A stretch of DNA of 8,581 nt from Bacillota bacterium. GTDB taxonomy: Bacteria > Bacillota > Bacilli > Alicyclobacillales > SLC66. The position numbers were made by a program, and so were the translations under genes. The DNA is taken from NCBI GenBank assembly GCA_021797415.1, contig JAJZZT010000175.1:1-8581 (forward strand), written 5' to 3'. A model generated the notes under the pieces. That model saw only the letters and a program-made list of their open reading frames with translations. It was not told the origin of the DNA and searched no databases. Shown here one piece after another: positions 7,261-8,581 of this stretch (positions are counted from its first letter, which is position 1; each line of letters starts with the position of its first letter).

Positions 7261-8581
7261 TCAATGGCTGCGGGCCCGCTTGACGCGCCGTCTGGCGAAT
7301 CGCCGCAACAGGATCAGCAAGAAGCCGGCAACGGCTGCGCCAAGCAGTCCGACGGCAAGCAACCGCCATTGCGCAAACAGCGCGGGCGCGGAAACGTGCG
7401 GTTGCACAGACGGGTGCGGCGCCAGTTGCTTCGCGTTCCACACGGCATAGTTGTACGTATCCGGCTTGTACCAGCGCACTCCGATCGAACGCGCGCTCCT
7501 CTCCAGCCACGCCGCCGGAACAGGCGCCCCGCGCACCGCCAGCCGGACTGCTCCCGGCCGGTTTACCTGAAACGTGATCCCGTGCAATTGGGCGAGTGTC
7601 GGGACGAATGCGCCGTCCACCGGATCGGCGACATACTCGATGTCGATCCATATATTCCCGTGAGAGAGGTAGGTGCGATAGCGGAGAAACTGCTGGACGA
7701 GATTGTACTGCAACAGACGGCTGGTCCGCGCGACGAGTATTTCTCCGTGGTCCTGCATGTGGGCGAGCCGCGTGAGCGCTTCGACCGCGCTGGTGGAGAG
7801 AGGCGCGCGATCGGCGTTGCCCTCCAGATGGGTGGCGATGATCGTATAGCCGCGCGTGCGGATCAATTCCCGCAGGCGGTTTGGAGAAAGCTGTTGCGCG
7901 AGCAGATCGGGATTCCACAGATCAGTCCAGTCGTATTTCCAGAAGCGGTGCACGCGCTCGATCTTCAGTGTGCCGGTGAACCGCCAGAAGCCCCACATCA
8001 TCCGCCCGTCGCGCAGACGGATCGGATACAGCATGCTCCCGTAACTGTACTGGCTGCGAAACAGGTCGGCCCAGACAAAGCGCACGCCTTCCTTGCGCAG
8101 GAGATCCGTGACAAAATACGGCGACGCGGGATTGTCCCCCTGCTGGTAACCGTCGAATGGATTGATCCCGTGCGCGCCGAAGTTGGCGGTGTTGGACTGG
8201 TTGCCGTGATCGGTGAACACGCTGATGCGCACGCCCCGACGTTCCAGGTAGTGCAGCGCGTACTGCGCCAGAGAGCGCGAGAACAGCGTCCCCCGCGCGT
8301 CAATCCGGGAAAAGTCACCCATCGAATGCAGGGTGTCGATCCAGCCCGCCCGGATGTAACGCAGCAGGATCGCGCCGTCATTCAAGCGCCGGCTGGTCCC
8401 TTGGAAAAATGTCATTTCCTGATTCAGCCGCTGTCCGCGGTAATCGATCTGGGCCGGAATATTGGAGCCATTGTATAGGAAGAAGGAGTCGGCGACATCC
8501 AGCCCGAGGCCCCGGCCAAGCGGCGTCTCGGCGCGCGTGTTCAGAAATTCATGAACGATGTTGAATTTGCGCAGGTCCGTG
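7261..8581 (-). CDS. Membrane-anchored polysaccharide-deacetylase-like protein, 5' end beyond the window
   Basis: The reading frame is open to the right edge, so the N-terminus is missing; 439 residues are present, ending at TGA 7261. Numbered from the edge, GLDVADSFFLYNG (26-38), IDTLHSMGDFSR (81-92) and VRISVFTDHGNQSN (117-130) are followed by a segment with GDNPASPYFVTDLL (148-161). Together these resemble exopolysaccharide-associated proteins with a distant deacetylase/glycoside-hydrolase barrel, with Asp28, His85, Asp124 and His125 as likely active-site residues. IIATHLEGN (247-255) may be the closing strand. The region 310-370 looks like a small beta domain. One transmembrane helix (about 405-425) and a basic tail (RRFARRRVKRARSH) place the body outside the cell. 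The family call rests on motifs remembered by eye, with no alignment. Confidence 0.55.
   Translation of the reverse strand, partial: TDLRKFNIVHEFLNTRAETPLGRGLGLDVADSFFLYNGSNIPAQIDYRGQRLNQEMTFFQGTSRRLNDGAILLRYIRAGWIDTLHSMGDFSRIDARGTLFSRSLAQYALHYLERRGVRISVFTDHGNQSNTANFGAHGINPFDGYQQGDNPASPYFVTDLLRKEGVRFVWADLFRSQYSYGSMLYPIRLRDGRMMWGFWRFTGTLKIERVHRFWKYDWTDLWNPDLLAQQLSPNRLRELIRTRGYTIIATHLEGNADRAPLSTSAVEALTRLAHMQDHGEILVARTSRLLQYNLVQQFLRYRTYLSHGNIWIDIEYVADPVDGAFVPTLAQLHGITFQVNRPGAVRLAVRGAPVPAAWLERSARSIGVRWYKPDTYNYAVWNAKQLAPHPSVQPHVSAPALFAQWRLLAVGLLGAAVAGFLLILLRRFARRRVKRARSH

Noticed and set aside
7148..7918. 256-codon minus-strand frame inside the deacetylase-like gene and the upstream region of the MerR gene
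   Set aside because: Arg-rich, low-complexity translation in an alternative frame that would run through the sigma-H/0A region. The overlapping frame has coherent motifs and a transmembrane helix.

Overview
The window reads as chromosome from a GC-rich, endospore-forming Bacillota. An Alicyclobacillaceae-like organism fits best, but this is inferred from gene content and signals, not from an alignment. The supporting signs are strong GGAGG-type Shine-Dalgarno sites, a sigma-A promoter, a candidate sigma-H promoter with a Spo0A (0A) box, and Bacillus-style intrinsic terminators. All seven protein genes lie on the minus strand, so transcription runs from right to left. No rRNA, tRNA, CRISPR array or complete mobile element is visible.

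Right to left: (1) a gene cut by the right edge encodes a membrane-anchored, extracytoplasmic deacetylase-like protein (7261-8581). (2) A MerR-type helix-turn-helix protein with a helical C-terminal half and a basic tail follows (6635-7117). Upstream it has a sigma-H-like promoter and one consensus plus one degenerate 0A box, which makes it a RacA-like sporulation candidate. (3) An intergenic region (6330-6634) holds the terminator of that gene, a near-consensus sigma-A promoter whose -10 abuts the terminator stem, a palindromic candidate operator and a structured leader of about 200 nt. (4) This leads into metY (O-acetylhomoserine sulfhydrylase, 5043-6329), a type I glycerate kinase (3846-5027) and a small SAM-dependent methyltransferase resembling the METTL7/TMT1 family (3203-3802), spaced as an operon. 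(5) After about 140 bp come a TIM-barrel sugar phosphate isomerase/epimerase-like gene (2234-3061), a LarA/DUF2088-like gene (796-2097) and cysC (adenylylsulfate kinase, 108-722). The window ends in a long inverted repeat that can act as a terminator (51-99).

Two themes run through the leftward cluster. One is sulfur and methyl metabolism: MetY (sulfide or thiol into homocysteine/methionine), a possible thiol methyltransferase, and CysC (PAPS). The other is hydroxyacid or sugar-acid metabolism: glycerate kinase, the isomerase-like protein and the LarA-like protein. Whether these form one transcription unit is not decided by the sequence. A weak promoter is visible before cysC and none is convincing before the isomerase or LarA-like gene. 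An 18-bp tandem triplication sits on the stop codon of the isomerase-like gene.

No clearly new multi-gene system was recognised. The most interesting signals are regulatory: the sigma-H/Spo0A-type control region of the RacA-like gene, the promoter/terminator/operator overlap before metY, and a candidate pseudoknot just upstream of the metY Shine-Dalgarno.
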